Below the pieces are notes generated by a model that worked only from the letters and a program-made list of their open reading frames with translations, did no database searches and was not told the DNA's origin. Positions 1 to 6,891 of a DNA stretch of 6,891 bases are shown here, piece by piece. The DNA is from Propionibacteriaceae bacterium. GTDB taxonomy: Bacteria; Actinomycetota; Actinomycetes; Propionibacteriales; Propionibacteriaceae. The stretch lies in contig JAISCH010000157.1 of assembly GCA_031265725.1 (NCBI GenBank), positions 1 through 6,891 of the forward strand, in the 5' to 3' direction. How positions within the stretch are numbered: the first letter of the stretch is position 1; the number at the start of each line of letters is the position of its first letter. The position numbers were made by a program, and so were the translations under genes.

Positions 1-312
1 CGACAGCGCCGTCCAGAGCGGCAACGCCTGGCCCGCCGGACCCAGGATCGCCTGCGACGAACGACGCCTTCCGACGACTTCCGCGAATGCCGCTATCGCA
101 ACCCGGTCGGCGGCGACCGGCACCATATTCTGTCCGACGTGCAGAATCGAATGAATCTCGGCGGACGGCCAACCCCAGAGCATCCCAGGTGTGTGCGGAT
201 TGAGCACACCGGCCTCGACCCTGGAGGACACGAAGATATTGCCCACCGGATCGGCACGCAGGATGCGCCTCACCTGGTCAGTGTCGGCCGAGGTCAGGAT
301 TCTCGCTCTCAT
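1..312 (-). CDS. GNAT-family (DUF4081-type) acetyltransferase, N-terminal part only
   Basis: The first 104 codons are present; the gene runs off the left edge, so the acetyl-CoA-binding GNAT core is not visible. The protein begins [18 protein letters not shown] and contains a [15 protein letters not shown] stretch (about residues 21-35), a LWGW motif (49-52) and [10 protein letters not shown] near residue 100. This pattern resembles the N-terminal domain of the actinobacterial GNAT protein encoded directly after ispG, such as M. tuberculosis Rv2867c; I recognise it from memory, not from a search. Members of this group are presumed N-acetyltransferases with unknown substrate. The ATG at 312-310 overlaps the TGA of ispG by four bases (ATGA), which with the matching neighbourhood fixes the start and implies translational coupling. 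An AGGTGAT anti-SD match lies nine bases upstream. Family assignment is fairly secure; biochemical function is not known from this sequence. Confidence 0.8.
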   Translation of the reverse strand, partial: MRARILTSADTDQVRRILRADPVGNIFVSSRVEAGVLNPHTPGMLWGWPSAEIHSILHVGQNMVPVAADRVAIAAFAEVVGRRRSSQAILGPAGQALPLWTALS

Positions 313-1460
313 CGTCCGATTATCACCTGCACACCGCCCTGCTGGTCACTGGGCAATTCGGCGGCCAGCCGGTTCGCCTCGCTCAGCAGAGTCTCGACTA
401 TCTGGTCCTCCGGCACTGTCTTCAGCACCTCGCCCCGGACGAAGATCTGTCCCTTCCCGTTCCCGGAGGCAACGCCCAGATCAGCCTCCCTGGCCTCACC
501 CGGCCCGTTCACCACACAACCCATCACCGCGACGCGCAATGGCACTTTGAGATCGGCCAAACCGCTGGTGACTTCCTCGGCCAGGGTGTAGACATCGACT
601 TGCGCCCGGCCGCAAGAGGGGCAGGAGACGATCTCCAACTGCCGGGGACGTAGGTTGAGGGATTCCAGAATCTTGACCCCGACCTTGACCTCCTCGACTG
701 GCGGGGCGGACAGCGACACCCGGATGGTGTCACCAATCCCCTGCGCCAGCAGCGCGCCGAAAGCGACGCTGGATTTGACCGTGCCCTGAAAGGCTGGACC
801 AGCTTCGGTCACTCCCAGATGCAAGGGATAGTCGCAGGCCTCGGACAAGAGTTGGTAGGCCCGCACCATCACCACCGGATCGTGATGTTTCACCGAAATC
901 TTGAAATCGCGGAAACCGACCTCTTCGAAGAGGCTGGCCTCCCACAGCGCCGACTCCACCAGCGCCTCCGGCGTCGCCGAGCCGTGCTTCTGCAGCAGCC
1001 TCCGGTCGAGGGACCCGGCGTTCACCCCGATGCGCAGGCTCACCCCTGCCGCTGTGGCGGCCTGGGCGATCTCTCCGACCTGGTCGTCAAAGGCCCGGAT
1101 ATTGCCGGGATTCACCCGCACCCCAGCGCACCCGGCCGCGATGGCGGCGAAGACATATTTGGGCTGGAAATGGATGTCGGCGATCACCGGAATCCGACTG
1201 CGTTCAACGATCTGCGGGAGGGCGTCCACATCGTCCTGGCTGGGCACGGCCACCCGGACGATATCGCAACCAGCGGCGGTCAGTTCGGCTATCTGCCGCA
1301 GCGTGCCGTCGATATCGGTGGTCTTGGTGGTCGTCATCGACTGCACCGAGATGGCGGCCGTCCCGCCGACCAGCACCTTGCCGACTCGGACCTGACGAGT
1401 TCGTCTCCGAACGGCCAGCACCGGCGGCGGCAGTGTCGGCATCCCCAGCTTCACACTCAT
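309..1460 (-). CDS. ispG: 4-hydroxy-3-methylbut-2-en-1-yl diphosphate synthase (IspG/GcpE)
   Basis: This 383-aa protein catalyses the penultimate step of the MEP isoprenoid pathway, reductive conversion of MEcPP to HMBPP, in the cytoplasm with a 4Fe-4S cluster. The N-terminal TIM-barrel domain holds the characteristic stretches [11 protein letters not shown] (92-102), RVNPGNI (115-121) and [12 protein letters not shown] (143-154). The C-terminal cluster domain has SCPSCGR (C280, C283) and [10 protein letters not shown] (C315, E322), giving all three cluster cysteines and the conserved glutamate of the family. Length and the absence of an inserted middle domain fit the bacterial two-domain type. 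I chose ATG 1460-1458, beginning [13 protein letters not shown], because it aligns with the mycobacterial start and overlaps the protease stop as TGATG. The reading frame stays open 24 codons further upstream, but that extension lies inside the protease gene and has no family resemblance. No clear Shine-Dalgarno precedes the start, so reinitiation after the protease is likely. Confidence 0.97.
   Translation of the reverse strand: MSVKLGMPTLPPPVLAVRRRTRQVRVGKVLVGGTAAISVQSMTTTKTTDIDGTLRQIAELTAAGCDIVRVAVPSQDDVDALPQIVERSRIPVIADIHFQPKYVFAAIAAGCAGVRVNPGNIRAFDDQVGEIAQAATAAGVSLRIGVNAGSLDRRLLQKHGSATPEALVESALWEASLFEEVGFRDFKISVKHHDPVVMVRAYQLLSEACDYPLHLGVTEAGPAFQGTVKSSVAFGALLAQGIGDTIRVSLSAPPVEEVKVGVKILESLNLRPRQLEIVSCPSCGRAQVDVYTLAEEVTSGLADLKVPLRVAVMGCVVNGPGEAREADLGVASGNGKGQIFVRGEVLKTVPEDQIVETLLSEANRLAAELPSDQQGGVQVIIGR
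322..328 (-). promoter_or_regulatory. Possible ribosome binding site for the GNAT gene
   Basis: AGGTGAT on the minus strand is a seven-base match to the expected 16S rRNA tail complement. It lies in the last codons of ispG, nine bases before the GNAT ATG, somewhat further than the ideal alignment. It would support loading or reinitiation at the ATGA overlap. Confidence 0.4.
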
Positions 1461-2752
1461 CAGAATAGCCGTAGTGGGTTGACCACGTCGGCAACGATCA
1501 GGACTATTCCGCACAACAGCAGGAAGGCCCACATGCCATAGGCGACCGGCAGCAGCTTGGCGGTGTCAAAGGGACCGGGGTCCAGCTTGCCGCGCAACGC
1601 GGCGACTTTGCGGCGCAACCACTCATAGAGCGCGCCAGCGATATGCCCGCCGTCGAGCGGCGGCAGCGGCACCAGATTGAAAATCGCCAGGAAGAGGTTT
1701 ATCGAGCCCAGCAGCGAGGCGAACATCATCACTCTCGCCTCCGGAGCCACGCCTTCTGCGGTCACCACCTCTCCGGCTATCCAACTCGCCCCCACAATGC
1801 TCATCGGTGAGGAGATGCTGCGCGGCTGTCCAGTGACCATGTCGGCAGCCACGTAATACACGCTGACCGGGAACTTGGCCAACGCGACAGCGCTCTGCTT
1901 GGTCATCGTCCACATATCGCCCAAGGCCTGCACCGGGCCGCCTTTGACCAATTCCTGCGTGGGCACGACGCCGAGGAAGCCAGCCGAGACTGTGGCAGTG
2001 GGATCCCATTCGTCAGCCACCTGGTTGATCATGGTGTGGACCGTCGCCAATTCCAGCCGGGCACCGTCGCGTTCGACGACGATATTGGCCGCCTGGTCCA
2101 GATTGGCCCGGATCAACTCGGTCAACTGCGCATAGTCGGTGATCGGCACCTGGTTGAATTCAACGATCCGGTCGCCGGGTCTGACACCGGCCTGGGCGGC
2201 GGGAGTGGCCGGGTCCGCGTCAGTACAGGTGGTCGAGGTGTCGCTGGACGTCTTCACACAGTCCTGCACTGCGGAGATCACCGGCTGCGCCCGCCAAACA
2301 CCGTAGCCAGCGGTGATCCCCCAGAAGAGCATGAAGGCGATCAAAATATTCATCAGCGGGCCGCCGAACATGATGACGACCTTTTGCCAGGTCTTCTTCT
2401 GATAGACCAGCCGCTCGTCGATGACATCCTGATCAGAGATGTCCTCCCACTCCTGCGCCCGGGCAGCGTCGGCAAATTCCATCAGCCGCGACGGCTTGCC
2501 ATAGCGCTTCGATCCGGGAGGATACATGCCCAGCAGCGACACGAAACCGCCGAGCGGGAACGCCTTCAGCCCGTACTCGGTCTCCCCGATCTTGCGAGAG
2601 AAGATCGTCGGCCCGAAACCCACGAAGTAGCGCGGGACCTTAACCCCGAACAGCTTCGCCGGCACCATATGGCCGACCTCGTGCAACGCGACTGAGAGCA
2701 TGATTAGGGTGAAGAAAATCAAAGCGTAAACAATCGTGCCCAACCAGTCCAT
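1460..2752 (-). CDS. rseP: Site-2 zinc metalloprotease of the Rip1/RseP type (peptidase family M50)
   Basis: A 430-aa polytopic membrane protease. The first transmembrane segment (about 5-30) carries the zinc motif HEVGH (24-28), followed by RYFVGFGPT (41-49) and [19 protein letters not shown] (58-76), the usual M50 membrane-associated region. A second hydrophobic segment starts with [12 protein letters not shown] (129-140). A single extracytoplasmic PDZ-like domain spans about 155-245, including [12 protein letters not shown]. Later segments hold [12 protein letters not shown] (359-370), whose aspartate is the third zinc ligand, and a C-terminal helix ending NPLRLF. Such proteases cleave membrane-spanning anti-sigma factors and other substrates after a site-1 cut; in M. 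tuberculosis Rip1 (Rv2869c) occupies the same place between dxr and ispG. Two features differ in detail: a long cytoplasmic loop at about 77-117, and a cysteine pair (C165, C176) in the PDZ region that Rip1 also has. The ATG is one base after the dxr stop and has a good AGGAG ribosome site. Actual substrates cannot be read from the sequence. Confidence 0.95.
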   Translation of the reverse strand: MDWLGTIVYALIFFTLIMLSVALHEVGHMVPAKLFGVKVPRYFVGFGPTIFSRKIGETEYGLKAFPLGGFVSLLGMYPPGSKRYGKPSRLMEFADAARAQEWEDISDQDVIDERLVYQKKTWQKVVIMFGGPLMNILIAFMLFWGITAGYGVWRAQPVISAVQDCVKTSSDTSTTCTDADPATPAAQAGVRPGDRIVEFNQVPITDYAQLTELIRANLDQAANIVVERDGARLELATVHTMINQVADEWDPTATVSAGFLGVVPTQELVKGGPVQALGDMWTMTKQSAVALAKFPVSVYYVAADMVTGQPRSISSPMSIVGASWIAGEVVTAEGVAPEARVMMFASLLGSINLFLAIFNLVPLPPLDGGHIAGALYEWLRRKVAALRGKLDPGPFDTAKLLPVAYGMWAFLLLCGIVLIVADVVNPLRLF

Positions 2753-2753
2753 C

Positions 2754-3929
2754 TCAGCTCCTGCCAGCTATAAGTTCCGCTGCCGCCTGCCTGGCCCAGG
2801 TGTCAGCGGCTAGCACATCGTCCACCGTGTGCGGGGACATCGGCTTCGCTCCCGGCTGGAACGCGGTCCACGCGGCGTACGCATCAACAGTACCTGCCAC
2901 TACCGAAACTATCTGGGTGAACCCCAATTCGCCCGCGCAGAAGGCGTCCACCGCCACCTCGTTGGCCGCGTTGTAGACCGCTGGGAAGCCGCCGCCGTAT
3001 TTGCCCACTCTGCGGGCCAGTTCCACCGCTGGGAAGGTGTTGGAGTCCAACGGCTCGAAGGTCCACTCCCCTGCCTGCGACCAGTCGCAAGCAGGGGCCG
3101 CGTCGGCGATCCGCTGCGGCCAGCTCAAGCCCAAAGCGATCGGGAGCCTCATATTCGGCGGCGAGCATTGGGCGATAGTGGAGCCGTCGCGGAATTCCAC
3201 CATCGAGTGCACCACCGACTGCGGATGCACCACCACCTGAATATCGTCCAGTCCGACGCCGAAGAGCAGCCAGGCCTCGATCAACTCCAGGCCTTTGTTG
3301 ACCAGGGTGGCGGAGTTGATCGTCACCACCCGGCCCATGTCCCAGGTGGGATGAGCCAACGCCTGCGCCACCGTGACGTTCCGCAACTGATCGGTGGTCA
3401 TCCCCCGGAACGGTCCCCCGGAGGCGGTGAGGATAAGTTTGCGCACCTCGTTCGCCCGTCCGGACCGCAACGCCTGCGCGAGCGCGGAATGCTCCGAGTC
3501 CACTGGGACGATCTGGCCCGGCTTCGCCGCGTCGGTGACCAGGGCACCGCCGATCACCAGCGACTCCTTGTTGGCCAGCGCCAATGTCGTCCCAGCCGCC
3601 AAAGCGGCCAGGGTGGGCAGCAGTCCGACCGCCCCGGTGATGCCGTTCAGCACCACGTCGCACTCGACACCGGCGAGCCTGCTGGCCGCGCCGTCCCCTC
3701 CCCAGACCGCCACTCCGGGGACGGCCTGCCGCAATTGCGCCGCGCCCGCCTCGTCACTGACCGCGACAATCTTGGGCCGCAAACTTCTGGCCTGGTCGAT
3801 CAACGTCGCCAACCGCGAACCACCCGCTGCCAGCCCAACCACCCGGAACAAACCCGGATTGGCCTGAACCACTTCGACCGCCTGAGTCCCTATCGACCCG
3901 GTGCTGCCCAAGATAACCACGTCACGCAT
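2754..3929 (-). CDS. dxr: 1-deoxy-D-xylulose 5-phosphate reductoisomerase
   Basis: A 391-aa cytoplasmic enzyme that converts DXP to MEP with NADPH, the first committed step of the MEP pathway and the target of fosmidomycin. The N-terminal NADPH-binding fold begins with [10 protein letters not shown] (7-16) and includes [12 protein letters not shown] (95-106) and LANKESLV (118-125). The catalytic domain has VDSEHSA (143-149; metal ligands D144 and E146), TASGGPF (168-174), HPTWDMG (193-199, the flexible active-site loop) and [11 protein letters not shown] (209-219, with N211, K212 and E215), matching the E. coli substrate and metal residues. [12 protein letters not shown] (235-246) and YNAANE (319-324) complete the family pattern. 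ATG 3929-3927 is chosen because it starts [11 protein letters not shown] directly at the cofactor fold; the frame is open for over 100 codons further upstream, but that part lies inside purT and is unlike Dxr. The gap from the purT stop is 13 nt, with a Shine-Dalgarno inside it. Confidence 0.98.
   Translation of the reverse strand: MRDVVILGSTGSIGTQAVEVVQANPGLFRVVGLAAGGSRLATLIDQARSLRPKIVAVSDEAGAAQLRQAVPGVAVWGGDGAASRLAGVECDVVLNGITGAVGLLPTLAALAAGTTLALANKESLVIGGALVTDAAKPGQIVPVDSEHSALAQALRSGRANEVRKLILTASGGPFRGMTTDQLRNVTVAQALAHPTWDMGRVVTINSATLVNKGLELIEAWLLFGVGLDDIQVVVHPQSVVHSMVEFRDGSTIAQCSPPNMRLPIALGLSWPQRIADAAPACDWSQAGEWTFEPLDSNTFPAVELARRVGKYGGGFPAVYNAANEVAVDAFCAGELGFTQIVSVVAGTVDAYAAWTAFQPGAKPMSPHTVDDVLAADTWARQAAAELIAGRS
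2758..2762 (-). promoter_or_regulatory. Ribosome binding site for the site-2 protease gene
   Basis: AGGAG on the minus strand, five bases before the ATG at 2752-2750. It lies within the last codons of dxr, so ribosomes can load independently of, or reinitiate after, dxr translation. It supports the ATG chosen for the protease. Confidence 0.75.
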
Positions 3930-3937
3930 AAGCAAGT

Positions 3938-3943
3938 TCCTTT
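3938..3943 (-). promoter_or_regulatory. Ribosome binding site for dxr
   Basis: AAAGGA on the minus strand, eight bases before the dxr ATG at 3929-3927. Its first A is also the last base of the purT stop codon TGA, an arrangement that favours coupled translation of dxr after purT. It decides the dxr start against the much longer open frame upstream. Confidence 0.75.
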
Positions 3944-5160
3944 CAACCACTTTGGGAAGCCAACTGCGGCCGGACCAGGCTGGCGGCCAGGTCGGCTCGT
4001 TGCCGGGCGGTGTCCACATCGTCGGCGGTGGCGATGGCGACTCCCATTCGGCGGTGCGGGAGGGCGGCGATGGGTTTGCCGAAGAGGCGAATATCCGTCT
4101 CTGGGATGCCCAGGGCGGCGGCGACGCCTGGATAGCTGACCGGGCCGCCGTCGAATTTGCCATAGATGACCGCCGACGCGCCCGGCCGCCGCAGGGCAAC
4201 ATCGACCGGCAGGCCGAGGATCGCCCGCGCGTGCAGCTCGAATTCACTCAGCCGCTGGGTGGCCATCGTCACCATGCCGGTGTCGTGCGGGCGCGGGCTG
4301 ACCTCGGAGAACAACACCTGGTCGCCCTGGACGAATAGCTCCACCCCGAAGATGCCCAAGCCGCCCAAAGCTCCAGTCACCGCCTCAGCCACCCGGCGCG
4401 CCTCCGCTTTAGCGGCGTCGGGCATCGGTTGCGGCTGCCAGGACTGCACGTAGTCGCCGTCGACCTGCCGATGGCCGACCGGCTCACAGAAGTAGGTCTC
4501 CACCGCGCCGGACGGCCCCTTGGCCCGGACGGTGAGTTGGGTGATCTCGTAGTCGAAAGCGACGAATCCCTCCACGATCACCCGCGTGGTCGCCACCCGG
4601 CCACCGGATCGGGCGTAATCCCAGGCCGGTCCCACGTCATCCGCAGTCCTGATCACCGACTGGCCGTGACCCGATGACGACATGACCGGCTTCATCACTG
4701 CCGGATAGCCGATTTCGCGCAGCGCGTCCCGCACCTGGTCCAGCGAGTCGGCGAAGCGGTAGGGAGAGGTCGGCAGGCCCAACTCCTCAGCCGCCAATCT
4801 GCGGATTCCCTCGCGGTTCATCGTCAGCCGGGTGGCCCGGGCCGTGGGGATCACCGTGGCCAACTGCTCCGCCTCGATCCGCAGCAATTCATCGGTGGCG
4901 ATGGCCTCGATCTCCGGCACCAGCAAGTCGGGTCTCTCCCGGAGCACCAAATCCCGGATCGCCGCCGGATCAGTCATGTCGATGGTGTACGAACGGTGCG
5001 CGACCTGCTGCGCCGGAGCGTCAGCATAGCGATCAACCGCAATAGTCTCCACGCCCAGCCGCATCAATGCGATGACCACTTCCTTGCCCAACTCTCCCGA
5101 GCCGAGCAGCATCACCTTGGTGGCATTAGCCGACAATGGCGTCCCAATAGCTTTACTCAC
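3943..5160 (-). CDS. purT: Formate-dependent phosphoribosylglycinamide formyltransferase (GAR transformylase 2)
   Basis: A 405-aa ATP-grasp enzyme that makes formyl-GAR from GAR, formate and ATP in purine synthesis, replacing the folate-dependent PurN reaction. The N-terminal domain has [12 protein letters not shown] (16-27) and [13 protein letters not shown] (81-93), whose E23 and E83 match GAR-contacting residues of E. coli PurT. The ATP-grasp region follows: [20 protein letters not shown] (111-130), [13 protein letters not shown] (156-168), VPVGH-like [12 protein letters not shown] (226-237), magnesium ligands E274 and E286, and [11 protein letters not shown] (288-298). The C-terminal domain has IRLFGKP (357-363) and HRRMGVA (369-375). 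Length is close to the 392 aa of the E. coli enzyme. The start is GTG: an in-frame TAG sits only four codons upstream, and the N-terminus aligns nearly residue for residue with E. coli PurT. There is no Shine-Dalgarno. One oddity is H165 where E. coli has lysine in the nucleotide loop. Its location at the head of the dxr operon is unusual. Confidence 0.97.
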   Translation of the reverse strand: MSKAIGTPLSANATKVMLLGSGELGKEVVIALMRLGVETIAVDRYADAPAQQVAHRSYTIDMTDPAAIRDLVLRERPDLLVPEIEAIATDELLRIEAEQLATVIPTARATRLTMNREGIRRLAAEELGLPTSPYRFADSLDQVRDALREIGYPAVMKPVMSSSGHGQSVIRTADDVGPAWDYARSGGRVATTRVIVEGFVAFDYEITQLTVRAKGPSGAVETYFCEPVGHRQVDGDYVQSWQPQPMPDAAKAEARRVAEAVTGALGGLGIFGVELFVQGDQVLFSEVSPRPHDTGMVTMATQRLSEFELHARAILGLPVDVALRRPGASAVIYGKFDGGPVSYPGVAAALGIPETDIRLFGKPIAALPHRRMGVAIATADDVDTARQRADLAASLVRPQLASQSG

Positions 5161-5193
5161 CCGTGGAGTCTATCGAGCTGAGTGTCCAGTCAA
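5161..5193 (-). promoter_or_regulatory. Putative promoter for a leaderless purT-dxr-protease-ispG transcript
   Basis: On the minus strand, TTGACT (5193-5188) resembles a -35 element and TAGACT (5172-5167) fits the actinobacterial -10 pattern TAnnnT. The spacer is only 15 bp, shorter than the preferred 17-18. Six bases follow the -10 before the GTG start codon of purT at 5160, so transcription would be expected to begin at or within a base or two of the GTG. This agrees with the lack of any ribosome binding site before purT and with the common use of leaderless mRNAs in actinobacteria. The promoter is inferred by eye and not proven. Confidence 0.45.
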
Positions 5194-5210
5194 GGAAACG
5201 ATCAATTCCG

Positions 5211-5248
5211 GATAGCTTTACAGCCCTCCGCCAACGACAGCGGCTATC
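5211..5248 (-). terminator. Weak inverted repeat after rlmN, possible terminator or attenuating hairpin
   Basis: GATAGC at the rlmN stop codon (minus strand 5248-5243) is matched by GCTATC at 5216-5211, giving a six-base stem around 26 bases. A short inner CGC/GCG pairing (5231-5229 with 5242-5240) could extend it with a bulge. There is no run of T after it, so a classical intrinsic terminator is doubtful. Its place between two apparent transcription units is the main argument for a role. Confidence 0.22.
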
Positions 5249-6515
5249 AGTCCTGGGCGGCCAATTGGCCGCAGGCTCCGCTGATCTCCCGGCCTCGGGT
5301 GTCCCGCACGGTGACTTGCAGGCCACGGCGTTCCAACCGGGCGGCGAAATCGGCTTGGGCGGCTTTGGACGAGGCCGTCCACTTCGAGCCTGGGGTCGGA
5401 TTGAGCGGGATCAGGTTCACATGCGTCCAGCGGTAATCCCCGGAGCGTCTCAGTTTGTCGGCAAGCAACTCGGCCCGCCAGGGCTGGTCGTTCACCGCCT
5501 TGATCAGGGCGTATTCGATCGATACCCGCCGCGAGGTTGCCTGGAAGTAGCGGTAACCGGCTGACAAGACCTCGGCCACCGGGTAGCGGGTGTTGAGCGG
5601 GCACAATTCGTCGCGCAACTCGTCGTCGGGGGCATGCAGACTGAGCGCGAGCGTCAAGGGCAGCCCGGCGCTGGCAAGTTTGTCGATTGCTGGCACCAAG
5701 CCCACGGTCGAGACCGTTACGCCGCGCGCTGAGACACCACTGCCATCGGGCGCTGGAGCGACGATACGCCGGATCGCCGCCAGCACCGCCGAATAGTTGG
5801 CCAGCGGCTCCCCCATCCCCATGAAGACGACATTGGACAGCTTCCGCGAACCACCGGGCAACGGCAGTTCCGGGGACGATTCGTCCGAGTCAGTCTGAGC
5901 CGGGCTGGGGACGGGATCGGTCGGCGCCAATAGCGATTGCCGCCCAGCCCGAATAACCTGGGCGATGATCTCCGCAGTGGTCAGGTTGCGTCTCAAGCCG
6001 CCCTGTCCGGTGGCGCAGAAGGGACAGGCCATCCCGCACCCCGCCTGGGACGAGACGCAGACCGTCGTCCGCATCCGTCCGCTCCCAGACGAACGGATGC
6101 CCGGCACGCCGTAACGCATCAAAACACTCTCCACCAATGCACCGTCGCCCAAGCGCCAAAGCGTCTTCACGGTGGTCCCGGAATCGGTGCGCAACTCGCG
6201 CACCTTGCTGAGCAATCCGGGCAGCAGAGCCTCCGCCAGCAGGCTCCGGTCAGCTTTGGGTATGTCGGTCCAATCCTGTGGGTCGAATGCGTTCCGGACG
6301 AGCAAGTGCCGATTCAACTGGCTGGCCCGGAAGCTGGGCAGGCCGAGATCGGCGACAGCCCGCAGTTGCGCGGCGGCGTCCAAATCCAGCCAATGCAGCG
6401 GTCGTCTGCCCCGCCGGGGAGCCTCCAGCACCAGCGGCAACGCGCGGCCCGCCTCGGCATGGGCATCCAACTCAGCGAGTTCACGCTCCTCGGCGGGAGT
6501 CAGCCCCCGGCTCAT
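5247..6515 (-). CDS. rlmN: Dual-specificity 23S rRNA/tRNA adenine-C2 methyltransferase (radical SAM, RlmN)
   Basis: A 422-aa cytoplasmic radical-SAM enzyme that methylates C2 of A2503 in 23S rRNA and A37 in certain tRNAs. The N-terminal accessory domain includes [14 protein letters not shown] (59-72). The radical-SAM core starts at [22 protein letters not shown] (152-173), with cluster ligands C160, C164 and C167; C153 and C415 (in ISGACGQL) match the two catalytic cysteines C118 and C355 of E. coli. [14 protein letters not shown] (228-241), VSTVGLVP (268-275), LSLHAPDD (291-298), SIEYALI (332-338) and [13 protein letters not shown] (365-377) are family-typical. Compared with the mycobacterial protein as I recall it there is a 30-residue Pro/Ser/Asp-rich insertion at about 195-224 and a small Gly/Ser insertion near 136-148. 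ATG 6515-6513 overlaps the cdsA stop as ATGA and is preferred. A TTG nine codons upstream (6542) is possible but lies within cdsA. No clear Shine-Dalgarno is seen, so coupling to cdsA is likely. Confidence 0.96.
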   Translation of the reverse strand: MSRGLTPAEERELAELDAHAEAGRALPLVLEAPRRGRRPLHWLDLDAAAQLRAVADLGLPSFRASQLNRHLLVRNAFDPQDWTDIPKADRSLLAEALLPGLLSKVRELRTDSGTTVKTLWRLGDGALVESVLMRYGVPGIRSSGSGRMRTTVCVSSQAGCGMACPFCATGQGGLRRNLTTAEIIAQVIRAGRQSLLAPTDPVPSPAQTDSDESSPELPLPGGSRKLSNVVFMGMGEPLANYSAVLAAIRRIVAPAPDGSGVSARGVTVSTVGLVPAIDKLASAGLPLTLALSLHAPDDELRDELCPLNTRYPVAEVLSAGYRYFQATSRRVSIEYALIKAVNDQPWRAELLADKLRRSGDYRWTHVNLIPLNPTPGSKWTASSKAAQADFAARLERRGLQVTVRDTRGREISGACGQLAAQD

Positions 6516-6891
6516 AGGCCGGTCAGGGTGAAGAACAGCCAACCGGCCGGGATGCCGATCAAGATCGAGTCGAGCCGATCCATGACTCCCCCATGCCCAG
6601 GCAGGAATGATGACATGTCCTTGATGCCGATGTCCCGCTTGATCAGCGATTCGATGAGGTCACCGACAGTGCTGAAGAAGGTGATGACGAGCGCCAGGAC
6701 GACCCCGATCCACCAAGCCGCGCCCAAGACGAAATGGGCCATCAACGCGCCGACCAGGCTGGCCAGCAGCACCGATCCGATCAGCCCCTCCCAAGTCTTC
6801 TTCGGGGAGATCTTCGGTGCCAATTGATGCTTGCCCAGGGTCGCGCCGAGCGCGTATCCACCGGTGTCCGAACCACAGACGCAGAGGAAGA
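6512..6891 (-). CDS. cdsA: Phosphatidate cytidylyltransferase (CDP-diacylglycerol synthase), C-terminal part
   Basis: The last 125 residues of an integral membrane enzyme that makes CDP-diacylglycerol from phosphatidate and CTP, the precursor of all membrane phospholipids. The gene enters from the right edge in frame, reading [15 protein letters not shown], then [14 protein letters not shown], followed by two hydrophobic segments. The full CdsA signature is present at 6649-6569: [11 protein letters not shown], then LPGHGG and DRLD, which includes the metal-binding aspartates. A last hydrophobic segment ends with LFFTLTGL. The N-terminal membrane segments and the start codon lie outside the window. 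The stop overlaps the rlmN start by four bases. In actinobacteria cdsA usually follows pyrH and frr, which would be expected just beyond the right edge. Confidence 0.96.
   Translation of the reverse strand, partial: FLCVCGSDTGGYALGATLGKHQLAPKISPKKTWEGLIGSVLLASLVGALMAHFVLGAAWWIGVVLALVITFFSTVGDLIESLIKRDIGIKDMSSFLPGHGGVMDRLDSILIGIPAGWLFFTLTGL

Noticed and set aside
139..591. Plus-strand open frame spanning the ispG/GNAT junction.
   Set aside because: It runs across two well-supported minus-strand genes and its translation resembles no family I know.
1461..1532. Upstream extension of the ispG reading frame by 24 codons.
   Set aside because: It lies inside the protease gene and does not resemble IspG N-termini, whereas MSVKLGMP matches the usual start.
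819..1541. Plus-strand open frame opposite ispG.
   Set aside because: Antisense to clear ispG motifs; His/Gly/Arg-rich translation without a recognisable domain.
2829..4139. Long open frame on the plus strand (about 436 codons) opposite dxr and the end of purT.
   Set aside because: It is a shadow of high-GC coding on the minus strand: its protein is rich in Arg, His, Gly and Gln, shows no recognisable family and has no plausible ribosome site, while dxr and purT on the other strand are unambiguous.
3930..4247. Upstream extension of the dxr reading frame.
   Set aside because: The extra residues lie in an alternative frame of purT and precede the NADPH-binding motif at which Dxr proteins begin. 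The ATG at 3929 has a ribosome site.
6002..6028. Seven-base inverted repeat CCTGTCC / GGACAGG in rlmN.
   Set aside because: It falls exactly in the codons for the CPFCATGQG radical-SAM motif and is explained by that coding constraint. No regulatory context is seen.
5937..6827. Plus-strand open frame opposite rlmN and cdsA.
   Set aside because: Same composition signature of an antisense shadow. The conserved radical-SAM and CdsA motifs lie on the minus strand throughout this stretch.
1..6891. Searched for tRNA/rRNA genes, CRISPR arrays, transposase genes, terminal inverted repeats, attachment sites and phage or defence genes.
   Set aside because: None could be supported. The window is almost entirely filled by conserved housekeeping genes, and the only gap longer than 13 bases is the 86-bp one before purT.

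Overview
The window is a gene-dense, high-GC stretch in which every supportable gene lies on the minus strand. It looks like the chromosome of an actinobacterium. The protein sequences resemble mycobacterial and propionibacterial homologues as I remember them, the gene order cdsA - rlmN - (purT) - dxr - rip1/rseP-type protease - ispG - GNAT protein is largely the conserved actinobacterial order, and codon third positions are GC-rich. I cannot fix the genus. No mobile elements, RNA genes, CRISPR arrays, phage genes or toxin/defence systems are visible.

Layout in the direction of transcription (right to left): the 3' part of cdsA (CDP-diacylglycerol synthase) runs in from the right edge and overlaps rlmN (rRNA/tRNA adenine-C2 methyltransferase) by four bases (ATGA). 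An 86-bp gap follows, the only real intergenic space. It holds a weak inverted repeat just after rlmN and a probable promoter that places the transcription start at the GTG start codon of purT, which would make the mRNA leaderless. Then come purT (formate-dependent GAR transformylase), dxr (DXP reductoisomerase), a site-2 metalloprotease of the Rip1/RseP type, ispG (4-hydroxy-3-methylbut-2-enyl diphosphate synthase), and the first 104 codons of a GNAT-family protein that continues past the left edge. From purT onward the genes are separated by 13 nt or less, or overlap by 1 to 4 nt, so they probably form one translationally coupled operon.

Functionally, dxr and ispG are two steps of the non-mevalonate (MEP) isoprenoid pathway. 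The membrane protease between them is a regulated-intramembrane-proteolysis enzyme, and CdsA makes the phospholipid precursor CDP-diacylglycerol, so membrane and envelope biogenesis is the common theme. PurT, a purine-synthesis enzyme, is the member that fits this theme least; I infer it was inserted at the head of the dxr operon.

I did not find an undescribed system. The observations most worth checking are the leaderless purT promoter, the placement of purT, a proline/serine/acid-rich insertion in RlmN, and the conserved but poorly understood GNAT neighbour of ispG.
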